In this document: piece after piece, positions 22,699 to 36,506 of the stretch
Position numbering within the stretch: position 1 is the stretch's first letter
How the letters are laid out: each line of letters starts with the position of its first letter
Assembly: GCA_022702545.1 (NCBI GenBank)
Contig: JAHRBC010000005.1
Location: forward strand, 1,984,001 to 2,048,000
Source: Phycomyces nitens
Lineage: Eukaryota > Mucoromycota > Mucoromycetes > Mucorales > Phycomycetaceae
Reading direction: 5' to 3'
Length of the DNA stretch: 64,000 bases
Notes under the pieces: generated by a model
What the model was told of the DNA's origin: nothing
The model's database searches: none
Seen by the model: only the letters and a program-made list of their open reading frames with translations
Position numbers and translations under genes: made by a program

Positions 22699-23644
22699 TG
22701 TTTCTTATTGTCTTGATCTACAGGAAAGAAGAAGAGGGTTGGAGAAAGGGGTGTACTTTATTGATCTCTTTCTTGGGTGCCACAGCCGTCGTCATAGGAT
22801 ACAAACAAGGCAATCGTCTCGGACAGCTCCAGGCCTTAAACCCAGCCACGAGTGCACGGCTGCATTAAGTAGCCCGGACTTGCTCTCGTAGGATGCGGTC
22901 ACAACTAGGTTTCCATGGGGACCCACGCCCGCACAACTGATGAGGATGATAAGCTTCACCCTTTGGATCACAGAAAAAGAGACCTCTCATCCTTCTTTAC
23001 TATCCCACGACACGACAAGTCTAGTTTCAATTGACCAAACCCTTTGAAACGCTCTTTTATGAATACAAGTTTTCCTTTTATTTTTTTTTAAAAATAATAA
23101 TAATATTTGATTTATTAGATTGATTACATAAACAAGATTCCTGGTGAGATTATTGCACATCTCAAACGATTACAAATGAGGTCTGCCCAAAAGACCAAGT
23201 GGGTACCATAAAAGCAATGATACAGATAGATAGAGAGATAGATTGATATATAGATAGATAGATACATGGCTATAGAAATAAATGGAAATTCATAAAGGGG
23301 GAATCTGGATAAAATAAAGCATTCCAGATCAAGTTTGATTTTTGGTTACACATCTTCAATTTACAGAGAGTATTTGTGGGATTTAATATCCATGTAGAAA
23401 GTGTTTTCTCAAGATCCTTGGAGATTCCAAAGATTGGTCGTCCCAAATAAACGGAAATCTGGGCTGGCACAATTGCACTGCCGAGCACGTTTTGGGTAAA
23501 ATGAAAAATGGTACTTGACCCTGAAAACTACACATTTGGATTATTTTGCAACACGAGACATTGGCAATGACATTCAGGCTACCAAATATATATATATAAA
23601 ATTATATATATATATACTAATGAGCATACTCGCAGGTTGAATAA

Positions 23645-23679
<35 letters not shown>

Positions 23680-24978
23680 AATATATGTATATATAATTTG
23701 TAGGATAATAGCCAAAGAGTCTGAAACAAAGAGGCTATTTATTCTGGAATTGTAAAGAAGTAGGACTTGTAAATTTCAAGACATATATTTCCCAACATGC
23801 TATCCTGAAAACAATAATCTTATTCCAAAGTGATTATGATCAGTTACACCCCTAGAGATCTCTATCAACATGTTGGGTTTCCAAAACATTGATCATTTTA
23901 AAATATGATCGTGGCTCACCAACATTACTATCAGCAGGATCTTTTTCTTTAATCTTTTCTTCATCACGCACAATATTTTTTTTAAAAAAAGAACATTTGT
24001 TGTGGATATTTGCCAGTGTGAATAAGACGCCATTAAACAATTTAAATAAAACTCATGTTATGTCCCTTGAGTCCAAGGTAGATGGAATGGTAGTCCTAAT
24101 GATTATTGCAAGTGTTTGATGCCTTGGAATATTCATGAAAGGCAGAAATGAATTTTTCATATTTTTGACATTGGATTCAGGGTGAGAATTGGCCTTGAAC
24201 CCATGATACGAATGGCAATGGTGATGATCAAAAGAAATACAGATCAGTACAATTTAATTATATATATATACATATACATATTTAAATATAAATATAAGTT
24301 AGGTTCGCCGCCTTGATCGGTCATTGCCACTATTGTGGAAATGGTTGAATTGAGATCAAGATTCCAAGAGTATTCTGAAGCATATCAACCGATGGTCAAT
24401 AGGGGCAAGACAAGAATAATAATAATAATTAAAGACCAATGTTGATATCCATCGAATCTAGAGGGTACAAGCACCTACCATTTGCTGATAACAAAGAGAT
24501 TGATTTGAAGGGGCTGTGTACGTGTGCGTGTTTTTTTTTTTGACGATCAATAGATAATTTTGTACAAGTTTAAATAAGCAATCGTTATTTATCAGTTTTT
24601 GCAATTTGGCTGTTTTCCCGTTCTCCTCCCTCCATTTATCCAGCTGTGCCAGGGAAATTCAGGCTATTAATATATGGTTATTAATCAGTCCATACTTCCT
24701 AATAGAATATTAATAACAGTAGGGATAAAACACACCTCTTTATTTTCAATTCGATCATTCTTACCAGATCAAACTTTAAATAAGGATCAGAATCATTGAA
24801 GTCAAGAAAGAGGACCATTTGCTCACTTTATCAGTCTATAGCCGCTTGGAAATATAAACACTTTTAATAGTCCTGAGGGTGCTGCAGACACCTCCGTGAA
24901 GACAGCAGCTGGGGAAATAGAAAAACCAACCAATTTATTTTATCCGTACGACATTTGATATCTTGATCAAGTCTCGAC

Positions 24979-25009
<31 letters not shown>

Positions 25010-25223
25010 GCTTAGAGGCAAAAACAAACATTATAGCGATTATTATTATATTGGTGTTATTAGTGGTATTAGTGGTATTATTAGAATTAAGAATAAAACG
25101 TACAATTACTGGTAAACTATTTCTCTCTTTTCTTTAAAGAAAGGTATTAGAGGTCAAAGAAAATAAAGAGACTTGTCTAGAAATAAATATAAAATATCTT
25201 TTTGTTTTGTTTTGAGTGGCAGA
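22699..25223. other. Intergenic DNA with microsatellites, no gene seen
   Basis: The first few hundred bases should hold the TPS2 promoter. Further on are an imperfect GATA tract (about 23226-23265), a CA tract (about 23644-23669), TA tracts (about 23586-23616) and an ATT tract (about 24980-25009). The stretch 23800-24900 is AT-rich. No supportable reading frame was found. Confidence 0.6.
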
Positions 25224-26463
25224 TCAGACAATCCTAGTCATTGGGTGATCTGTGGTCCCAGCATACTTCTTGCAGTCTTGCCATTGACCACGCTCGTCAA
25301 ATACTCCCATGGCGCGTAATCGAATATCCAGACCGTCCGCATATATACAGAACCACATAAGCCATGTCTTTCCAAGTGGGTGGGGTTGCCAGGTCAGATA
25401 TTCATAGACTGCAGACGCATTGGTGGTAGGTATCCGTGATTTGAACAGGTCAAGGGTTGTGTGCTGCGAGAACCCAAACATGTATCGGAGAGAGGCATCT
25501 TGGATACATCGCATATAGATCGTCCAGGTAGTATAGACAATGTCTATGTATACAAAACCCCTGAGTTTACTCCACGCTTAGACATCAAATTTATATGGCT
25601 TACATATGGCCAACAGGACGTCAATAGTGTAGTGAAAGCGAGTGAAAAGGATCATGAGCAGCCCAGCCGCCACAATAAGATAGGCAAGCCAGCTGAATGG
25701 ACGTCTGATTCGAGAGTGAATTCTCCAGACCATCACACACGACATCATGACTGATGTATGGCCAGAGAAGATATTGTCTGTACAGGTCATGGCTGTGCCG
25801 CCTATAATGTCAATCAAGAAACTAAACCTGGCTGCAGGGCTGCCGTTTACAGATATGGGATCAGGCTGGCAGTTGTCATAAAGAGGAGAGGGCAGTTGGG
25901 TGACCACCAATGTAATGCCTCGAAACACATAGAGGAAGCCCATTATGACCAACCAGCGCCGCAATATGATCCAACGAGTGGTCCAGTCGGGCGACTGCAG
26001 CAGAAACGCAACGACGGTATAGATTATTGTAGTTGTCAAAAGATAATTTACAATCTGAAAGTTCTCGATATAAGGAAACGCATCAAAGCCCAGGTCGCCA
26101 AGTGGGTGCTAAACACGCGATGATTCATTACGGTCAATTATTTTTAGCTTGATCTACACTTACCCTTTCGCCAGTGGTAAAAGAATAGCGCATATCACTC
26201 AATTCAGCAAGAAAGGTCTCTATCAGACCACATAGAACGATCCAGACAATGGCTCCCAAGACCCTCAGGAACTCATGGTTCAAGAAGACCAGGCCACAGT
26301 CTGCCCAGGACTGGATCGAGGAAGGCGGCTCTAGGCGGAGCTTGACAAACCCGATCCGTTGAGTAGATCCAGCAAGGGAAGCATAGTTTGACGGAGGGCC
26401 ATCGGCACCAATGTCTACTAGTTTAGGAGGGAAGAAGATCCGATGAAACCAGCCACAAGCCAT
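25224..26463 (-). CDS. PAP2_C-family membrane phosphotransferase (sphingomyelin/IPC synthase-like)
   Basis: Three exons, 26463-26164, 26108-25604 and 25543-25224, give 374 aa. Seen: several hydrophobic membrane segments (VLGAIVWIVLCGLIETFL, IYTVVAFLL, LVIMGFLYVF, WLAYLIVAAGLLMILFT). Lipid phosphatase motifs are CTDNIFSGHTSVM and FHYTIDVLLAIYIVYTTW, which supply the His-His-Asp set of the sphingomyelin synthase/PAP2_C family. Family knowledge: these Golgi or plasma-membrane enzymes move a phospho-headgroup between a glycerophospholipid and ceramide or diacylglycerol. The exact donor and acceptor cannot be read from sequence. Splice sites restore the motif region (LLAI-YIVYTT). Substrate naming is inference. 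Confidence 0.85.
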
Positions 26464-26820
26464 CGCCCCAGATCAAGAAATACAGTAAAGAAAGAGAGAA
26501 AGAGAGAGGCAATAGAGCTCCTTAAAAACAGCACGAGCAGAGTGCTTTATTCCTGATCCCACTCAAAAAGGCAAATAAGAATGAGTGGTTCCAATGGAGT
26601 GATTGGATGACATGCTCAGCTTTGTTAATCAAACAGCGAGAGAGCACAACTATGCTAATAGCCAATAGCCATTAGTATCTTGGCAACCACTTTCGAGTGC
26701 AAATCTTTTTATAATACATTGTTACACGCCAATTTAAGGTTTCATTGGAGACATATTATTTATTGACCAGATCAAGAAATAAAGACGAAAAAAGCTAATT
26801 GAGGCCTATTTTCTAACATT
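26464..26820. other. Intergenic DNA upstream of the PAP2_C gene
   Basis: About 360 bases between the PAP2_C start and the stop of the fucose synthase gene, both on the minus strand. A GA-rich tract (AAGAAAGAGAGAAAGAGAG, about 26487-26505) lies just upstream of the PAP2_C ATG and is probably part of its 5' UTR or core promoter. Confidence 0.5.
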
Positions 26821-28301
<1,481 letters not shown>

Positions 28302-28962
28302 GATGAGATGAAAGTGACAGATGAAGAAAGAAGAGTAAAAATAATTACACTAGCCCGGGATAAAAATAACCAGGACGTGATTCTCAGCTCAAATACAATT
28401 GGACAAACCATGAGGATCGACCAGGTTTGGTCTTATCGGAAGATAAAACCTTTGTAGGAGAATAAAAATAAATGGAAAGTGGCAGTAGGCGGATGGGAGG
28501 AAAGGTTACCATGACAACAAATTCAAACTGTCGTGACAGCTGCAGGCTTTTGGGAGCCTATGCGCCCAAACCCTCCCACGGCTCGGAAGCCTTGGTTTGG
28601 GATGCTTTCATGTATTTTAAAGGCTCTTTATTGTCTTATACATTGTCCAGCAGTCCCTTGCAGCTTCTAGAATAGCACAAGGAAATCAGGTACAGCTTTT
28701 AAAGCAAATTAAATACAACGTCCCTGGAAACAACTGCTCAGTAAAACCAAGAGGATCATTTCATTTTGTGGCTACTGTTGTTGGCCAATGCATCTACAAA
28801 GGAAGGAGGGATACATGACGTCACATAATCGGCTACCCAAACTGGCGGTACTTGCAAAGTGGCACATTCGTGTTCAACCTGGTGTTCTTTTCTTGAACAT
28901 AGACTTTTTGATTTTCCTAGTTTTCTTAAAAGTGGAGAAGCAGCTCACTCTCTTCCATTGCG
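28302..28962. promoter_or_regulatory. Divergent promoter region between fucose synthase and SEC24
   Basis: The 661 bases between the two start codons must hold both promoters. A CRE-like palindrome TGACGTCA lies at 28816-28823, about 140 bases before the SEC24 ATG. A possible 5'-UTR intron end (TTTTCCTAG, near 28912-28920) precedes SEC24. Both genes serve the secretory route, so shared control is possible but unproven. Confidence 0.5.
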
Positions 28963-31900
28963 ATGAATACCGGACAGAGACCTCCACCAGGGCCCATTCG
29001 TCCCCAGACCCAACCAGCAGCCGGGATACGCCCACCCGGCCATTTACCTCCAATGCGACCGATGAATGCGGTGCCTGGTTCTCCAATGAGGCCCATGATG
29101 AACCCGGCAGGTAAAGGCTTTTCTATACCTCTTTAATATTTGCTTCTTGTGAGAATGGAAAATGATAGTATCCAATGGAAAGAAAGAAATATAAAATAAC
29201 CGCAAATATAATTGTTTTTCATTATCACTTTCCAGGAGCACCACCTCGCCCTACGCTCCCAGTCAGGCCAGGAATACCTATGCGGCCCCTGAGTGGTAGT
29301 GGGCCAGGTGTGCCTCCACAATTTAGACCTTCTCCAAACACTCCCTTGGGTCCCAATATCCGACCACCAGAGCCAGGAAATACACGAGGACAAGCTGATT
29401 TGGTAGCACCTATGCAAACAATGCAATTGCAGCCAACAAGTCCGTTGCAGCCAGCTCAGGTATGTGCATTGTAAAAAAAAAGAAGTCAAAAGAGTGGGAA
29501 GAAAGAAGGTAGAGACTCCTCAAGGACACCATTATATATGGAAACAAGACTATTCATGCTAAAGAATGGGATTATGAATATAGGTGATTCCCCATGGTCG
29601 TACCAAAAGAGTCTATGTAAATCCTGACGTGGCAACAGGGGGATCTCCTATTCCACCAAATCCCCAATCCGCACCTTGGCCTCACGGATTAAACCCACAG
29701 CAACAACAGCAACAACAGCAACAACAACATCAACAGCAGCAGCAGCAACCACAACATCTTCAGCAGCAACAGCAACAGCAACAACAACAACAACAATTAC
29801 CACCTCATATACAGCAGCAACAGGTATTCACTCCGGCAGGAATCAGACCTCCTCTTGCTCCACCAACACCTCATGCAGGTACAAATGTACCCGGATCAGC
29901 TGGAATTGGATATCACAATGGACCCTATACAAACTCCCAGCAGCAACTTCCTCCCGACCTTCGCCCTCCCCAACAGCCTCGCCCGCGTGTAGACCCTAAC
30001 CAGATGCCCTCACCTGTCCAAGTGAGAGAGCACGACGAAGAAATATTTGCAGAGAAATTCTTTGGAACACTCGAACGTGATAAAGTGCCATTGGCCACTA
30101 CGCCTTATATTGGTCTTGATCAGGGTAAGATTATCATGTTATTATTATTTTTTAAATAATAATAGTATTTCTTTGGCAAGTGTTAAATATGGTTCATAAT
30201 GTACAGGCAATGCCAATCCTCGGTTTATTCGCTCTACGGTTGACAGGGTGCCATACTCTAAGGATTTAGCTGATACTTCAAAGTTACCAATGGGGCTCGT
30301 AATCCAGCCTCTTGCAAAGCCAAGATCAGATGAAGTGGCAATTCAGGTTGTGGACCATGGAGAAGAGGGACCTGTGCGATGTTCGCGTTGCCGGGCATAT
30401 ATCAACCCATTCTCTACATTTATCCAGGGTGGTGGACGGTATGCGTGCAACATCTGCTCTCATTCCAACGAAGGTACTTTATATATTTGTGAGCAAAATG
30501 TGATACTAAAGTTCTGTTCTTTTGGGGGGATTAGTGCCTTCGTGGTACTTTGCAAACTTGGACATGTCTGGACGCCGTATCGATGTGGACCAGCGGCCAG
30601 AGTTGAGATATGGATCGGTTGAATTTGAAGTGCCTTTGGATTACAATTCGGCACGCAAGCCAGTTCCACTTCACTACGTGTTTGCAATTGATGTTTCCAT
30701 GCAGTCCGTTCAGAGTGGTACACTAAAGGATTGCTGTGAGGCACTTTCCCAAGCACTCTACAGCCCTACAAATGGCCAGAGCACCTTTGTGCCCGGAAAT
30801 AAGATTGGAATCCTAACATTTGACAAGGGAGTCCAGTTTTATAATCTTTTGGTAAGTGTCTAGAGTGCTGTACAATTTTGGGGCAATGTATATCTTATGG
30901 ATAGAGTGATTATGTCAATAGCCCTCTTTGTCTCAGGCTCAGATGATTGTGGTTTCAGATATAAACGACATGTTCTTGCCACTCCAAGATGGGTTCTTGG
31001 TAGATCCATACGAGTCAAAGTAAGAGATCAAAAGATAAAGAGATTCAGGTTGGGTATCGAATTATCAAATGGCTTATTTATTTCATTAGAGAGCTTGTAT
31101 TAGAATTATTGAAGAACATCCCATTGATGTTCATGGATAATATACAGCCCGAATCTGTCTATACTGCATCTGTGCGGGCTGGTATGCTTGCATTGGTAAG
31201 TCTTTCATCTACACAACTCGATTTATTCCAGTACTAAATACCATTGATCCAGCAAAAAACAGGAGGCCATCTCTATATCTTCCAATCTACTTTGCCTACC
31301 TATGGACCAGATGCCTTAAAGTCACGCGACGACAAGGCTGTCTACAACACTGACAAGGAAAAGGTCTTGCTGAATCCTCAAAGCGAGGCTTATAGCAACC
31401 TTGGCAAGGAGTGTGTGAAGCATGGAGTGTGCGTTCATTCTTGGCTATTTGCTTTTCAATATATTGATGTTGCAACCCTTGGAGTTGTGTCTGAATTGAC
31501 TGGAGGTGATATGCGATACTATCCAAAATACTCTACCCATGAAACAAAGAAACTGGCTTTCCAGTTGAGCCACGATCTGCACCGTGAATCTGGTTATGAT
31601 GCAGTTTTACGTATTCGATGCTCTGATGGTAACAATAATTCTATTACCAAAACATGATCTGTTGCCATCAGGCTTATTGGGACTCAAAACCTTTGAAAAT
31701 CTAGGTCTTCAGGTCGTTGATCATTACGGAAATTTCCACATGAGTACTTATACCGACATGGAGTTGGCTGGCATTGATGAAGACAAGGCAGTAGCAGCTG
31801 TCTTTAAGCACGATAGCAAGCTTGACCTTGACCGAGGCGTGTCTTTCCAATGCGCCATGTTATATACCACCAAAGACGGTCACCGTCGTGTACGCGTTCA

Positions 31901-33076
31901 CAACCTCAGTGTGCCCGTTACTTCCCAAATTGTCGATGTTTTCAAATGTGGTGATGAAGATGCCACCATCAGTGTGATGCTTCGTAAAGGTAAGAACGTC
32001 TTTACCAACAGAGAATAATAAAAGGTTTTGGGAGTGTACTCAACCACTTTAAAACCAACAGCCATTTTTGATCTACACCATAAGAACAGAAAGACTGTTC
32101 ACCAGATGCTGACCGATGCATGCGTCCAGGTTCTCACTACATACCGCACCAAATGCGCTGCGTCTACCTCTCCAGGCCAGTTGATTCTCCCAGAAGGGTT
32201 CAAACTTTTGCCTATTCATGTACACGCAGCAATTAGATCGGCTGCCTTGCGAGGAGGTAAGGAATTGGAAAATCAGTGTAAAGCACAAAACCAACATAAT
32301 ATTGTATTTAGTGGGCGCAAACATGAATGCCGATGCTCGATCTGCAGGCATGTCCATGTTCAACAGTATGAGTGTCAAGGAGTTGGTCCTGACTCTATAC
32401 CCTCGCATGTACGCATTGCACACCTCAACTGATCAGGTAAGCCATACAGACCAACCAAGCTTTTCCATAGCTCCATTACTGTGCTTAAAATTCATTAAAC
32501 AAACTGTGCCGGTAAGTGGGGTGTACAGGATCTTCGAGGCGGTACAAAGCTGCCTCCAATGGTTCGCTGTTCTTACGAGCGTCTGGAAAGTCACGGTGCT
32601 TATATTCTTGGTAACTATATTCTTATTGCTTTAACAAATCCTTACAGTAAATCTAATTTCAATCGTGATATTTAGACACTGGATTTGACCTTTATATCTG
32701 GATCGGAAAGAACATTTCTCCATCTTTCCTTGAAGATGTATTTGGTGTCTCTAGTATAGAGCAAGTAGACTCAAGCATGGTACGATAACCAGGGTCATCA
32801 ATTGTCCTTAAACTCACTCTTTTGCCATAGACTTCTTTACCTGCATTTACGACCGAAATGTCACATAAAATACACGCCTTGGCAAGACAGTTCCAATCAG
32901 AAAGATGTCGCTATCTTGAATTGCGGGTGATTCGCCAAGACATTGACCCACTTGAGTTCATATTCTCAACATGGATGGCAGAGGACCGCAATGCCGAAGT
33001 ACAGACCTATGTAGATTTTATGTGTGTCCTACACCGCAAGATCCAGGATGAAATGAAAAAATCGAACAATTACTAA
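28963..33076 (+). CDS. SEC24: COPII coat cargo adaptor Sec24
   Basis: Fourteen exons: 28963-29110, 29236-29459, 29584-30124, 30207-30473, 30535-30851, 30937-31019, 31090-31195, 31253-31628, 31672-31989, 32062-32256, 32312-32436, 32529-32610, 32676-32779, 32831-33076, giving 1,043 aa. Sec24 pairs with Sec23 and selects cargo for ER-to-Golgi vesicles. Seen: a disordered Pro/Gln-rich N-terminus with a long polyglutamine tract, the zinc domain CSRCRAYINPFSTF-CNIC, trunk sequence (SWYFANLDMSGRRIDVDQRPEL, PVPLHYVFAIDVS), beta-sandwich, helical and C-terminal gelsolin-like parts (GFDLYIWIGKNISP). Every exon phase agrees. The first ATG giving an uninterrupted Pro-rich start is at 28963; an untranslated upstream exon is possible. 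Confidence 0.97.
29697..29822 (+). repeat. CAA/CAG tract coding polyglutamine in SEC24
   Basis: About 126 bases of mixed CAA and CAG codons with a few CAT, CCA and CTT interruptions. They encode a glutamine-rich run in the disordered N-terminus of Sec24. Such tracts change length easily between strains. Confidence 0.9.
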
Positions 33077-33336
33077 TCACACATTTACAAAATCGCTTTC
33101 TACACTTGTTTATTGTTTAATGTGAATACCAAACAAGGAATAACATCAATACAATAAAGCCATTGCTGTTTGTCCATTTTAATATGTCTTTATTTGACAT
33201 CAAAAGAGGTCAAGGTGCAAATAAAGGTGATGAAGAGCAAAAGGTATATACAATGACGATATCATAATAAAAGATAGAGAGAGAGAGAAAATTCCACATA
33301 TCGTCTCGGGCTCAGTCATCGGTCTCTTGTATTTTT

Positions 33337-33628
33337 CTAACGAGCCTCAAATTGTACCACTAGAAAGACCATGAGTGTTTGGCCCCAGGCAAAAATCTTA
33401 AACACTTACTTCTCTTGGTTCTCTTCTTGTACATGATTCTGTGGCCACAATCTTGGCATCGAATAGGTTCTCTAGGCTTGAGCTGGTTCTCTGTGCCGCA
33501 ATCTGAAAATAAAATAAATGAAATCAGAATCCATAAACTACAAATGCAATGTTGATGCCTTTATTACCAGCACAGATGTAAGTCATGGCAGTAGGCTGAC
33601 GAATTGGAGCTCCCTGATAGCCTTCCAT
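33337..33628 (-). CDS. RPB12: RNA polymerases I, II and III shared subunit Rpb12 (ABC10-alpha)
   Basis: Three exons, 33628-33568, 33502-33410 and 33359-33337, give 58 aa. This small zinc protein is common to all three nuclear RNA polymerases. Seen: four zinc cysteines in two pairs (YICADCGTEN and [19 protein letters not shown]) and the conserved C-terminal MVQFEAR. Both splices fall inside the zinc region and restore the family sequence exactly, so the gene is secure despite its size. The last exon is only 23 bases. It converges with SEC24, with 260 bases between stops. Confidence 0.97.
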
Positions 33629-36425
33629 AATGATGATTCCGAAGCAAAAAGGACAAGTCTACAAAACACCAACTCTTGTTTCTAAATCCCGTCTTTTTGG
33701 CTGTCACAAAGTAGTCATGGCTTTTGCACTATCGCAGATTAATGTCTGGTTACAAAGTCATTCTTTTTGATTAGAGATCAATACAAAAAGTATTCCTTTT
33801 TTTTAATATAAGCAAATGAAAGTGCATTTACTAGTAACATGAGAGGTAAAATCATAGGAAATGCTTATCAAGATAAGGCTTACACATATATTTTCCAGAA
33901 AAAATGGCTCGAGTGTGTACAAGAACCCACTTGGTAACCTTGGATATGAAATGTGAATCGAGGTTCATTATTATTATCTTGTTCTGTAACAATTGCTTAA
34001 ATATTTCTCAAATACTATCTATTTTTTATTCGTGATAATTATCAAGCACCATGAGCGGTACTATATGCACCAAAAGATCAGCATTTGATACTCTTTTGAA
34101 AACCCAAAGACCTGAGACCAGTTTCAAAGATCAATAAAGATGTATAGAATGATCTATAGAATAGAAACATCAATTTCCTTGCTTTACTTGGTGCCGTAAA
34201 TTTTCTTGCTAAATAGCCAGCCAAACTATCTGTCAACAATTTGTTAGTGTAATAATCCACAGTATATCTGGTTTGGGTAGAAAAGGTAATAATTTCTTAC
34301 TCGAAATGCGTGCTAATTGAACTAATAATTAAAGTAACATCAACCACAATCTTTCTAGAAAAACAACCAAAATAATTATACCAAAATACGGTTTGCTTAT
34401 AAGATTCTCACAAGTTTAAGCTACAAAAATATTATTTCTCCCTTTTATTATTAATTTAAATTAGTGTGAAAATAACATATTTATTAGAAAATATCCATGG
34501 TTCAGATTAAAAGGCTAGAGGGCTCAAGTATAGTGGAGCTGTGTACCTGAGTTTAGCTGAGATTGCTCCAACAAGGGTTTCAACAGTTGAGAAAACTGGT
34601 TTTTAAGCTATCATGATCATCGAGAGATCCGAGAAAACTTAATCACCTATTCTCGGAAAGAGTTTTGGATGCATAAACAATTGGTAAGAGGGTTGAGAGA
34701 CATCTTTTTTATAAATAACACGAACAAACTCATTTGCCAATTGCAATTAGCTAATATTGCCATTAAAGAAAGTAAATATTCTTGTTTGTAGAGAAACGAT
34801 AATTACTTATCTCAAAAACCTTGGCCTTTGCTCTTGCATTTCAGCTCATGAGCCAACTTTATTAGAAATACACAAGCATTCCAGATTCCAATGTGGCAAT
34901 GAACATCTTAATTGAATGGATGATCAATGGAAATGTTTACTTTGGTCTTACAAATCCTGATTAGTATTAGAGAGCAATGCCTACAGTACTTCATTGATTA
35001 AACGAATGGAGGAAAGCTACAAAGAATAACACAGCTTACATTGAGCTGATTATGGTAAGATCAGCTTTATGATTCGGGCAAGTGGTTTTGGGCATTTGGT
35101 GTTCCTTGAATACACTGTAACCCAAGACAAGTACGTCAATACTTTGGGCCGGAATTTTATTCCTTGAGTTAAAAAGCTATCAGAAAACGAAGCAAGGCAT
35201 ATGTACTCCAAAAATATAGAATCAGTTGCCATACTGAGTTCTTTAAGAAATTGTAAAAAATATGGGCATATAATCAAGGACTGAATACCTGTCTGTTCAA
35301 GGTCCCGATTTACATTTCATTAAGCCTATTTGTTATAGTATCGTGATAAAAGTGAATGAAACAAAGACTAGTATTCGAAATGCAGTCGATTTAAATTTTT
35401 AAGTTCAATGAGAGTTGGATACAAGAGACATTAAACTTGGTTCACATTTAGCGGAGGTACGAAAAGTCAATTCCATACAATAGTTGGCATCAAAGGCACT
35501 GATGCTGGATACTAGCCTCTTATTTCTTTAATAAACTAATAGATAATTTGTATATATTTTAGTATTTCAAATTTGAATTCTCTATCTGCTAGCAGCATCA
35601 AGAAGTTGTGTACTGGGTACATATGATTATTTCTTTCCTTGAGAATTCATCCTCGAAAGTCGAATATATCTTTCTCGAAATGTATTCTTTATTCTAATCA
35701 AAGGTGCTTAAACTATAGAATGTTATATACATGTTTAAATTTTTAGTTAAAGACCATAACAGGTATCTACACTTGACACAATAACTATCGCACTAGTCTA
35801 TTGAACTAACCCACACATTTTGTACCAATTTTTTTTATTCCGATAACAGAGCACCTTGACATTAGCTCACAGAAATTTATTTCAATAAACCTGGAGAGAA
35901 AATACTTTATTCAATTCTACATTGTAGCCAAGTTCTTAAATGCTTTCTATAGTTTATCTTTTACTTCCTTCAAACTAAGAGAGGCCTTACTTTTTAGTTA
36001 CTACCGGTCTCTTTCTGTGCCTGTAAATTCATTTTGCTCTTGAACAAGAAATGCACGGACCACTTTAGAGTAACGCAAAAATTAAAAAAAATCGCCATTC
36101 TTGAACTTGTACTCTCCAAGGTTACTGGTACACCGATCAAGACCAACTCTCTACTTCTTTACCTTTTTTCCTATGTAAAAGCATCGTTTTTCAACAACAC
36201 TTTGGCTTTATCTCTAACAAAATACCGATATTTCCTACTCACTGCAGTCCACTCTTGTGTGTGTGCATGAATTCTGACCAATAACGATGCGTATTGAGAG
36301 CATGCCATCCAATAATGACCAAAAGTAGTAAAAAGCGATGGCTATCAGATCTGTTCTCACACTCTTGATGGGCGTTGCTAATCGATCAGTTTGACAGTCT
36401 CTGTGAGAAAAAATAATATTTTTCT
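33629..36425. other. AT-rich intergenic DNA, no gene seen
   Basis: About 2.8 kb without a supportable coding frame, tRNA or obvious repeat border. Base composition is uniform and AT-rich. The left end carries the RPB12 promoter and the right end that of the 36.5-kb gene. Confidence 0.55.
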
Positions 36426-36434
36426 TATAAAAAG
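36426..36434 (+). promoter_or_regulatory. TATA-box candidate for the 36.5-kb gene
   Basis: TATAAAAAG lies 81 bases before the ATG and is followed by a pyrimidine-rich leader (TTTTCCCTTTTTTCCC). This arrangement is typical of strongly expressed fungal genes and supports real transcription of the downstream frame. Confidence 0.5.
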
Positions 36435-36506
36435 ACGCGTTCAGAGCCCACCTTTCCATTTTCCCTTTTTTCCCTGCTCTTTTTTATCGTTCATAAGCAT
36501 TCCAAA

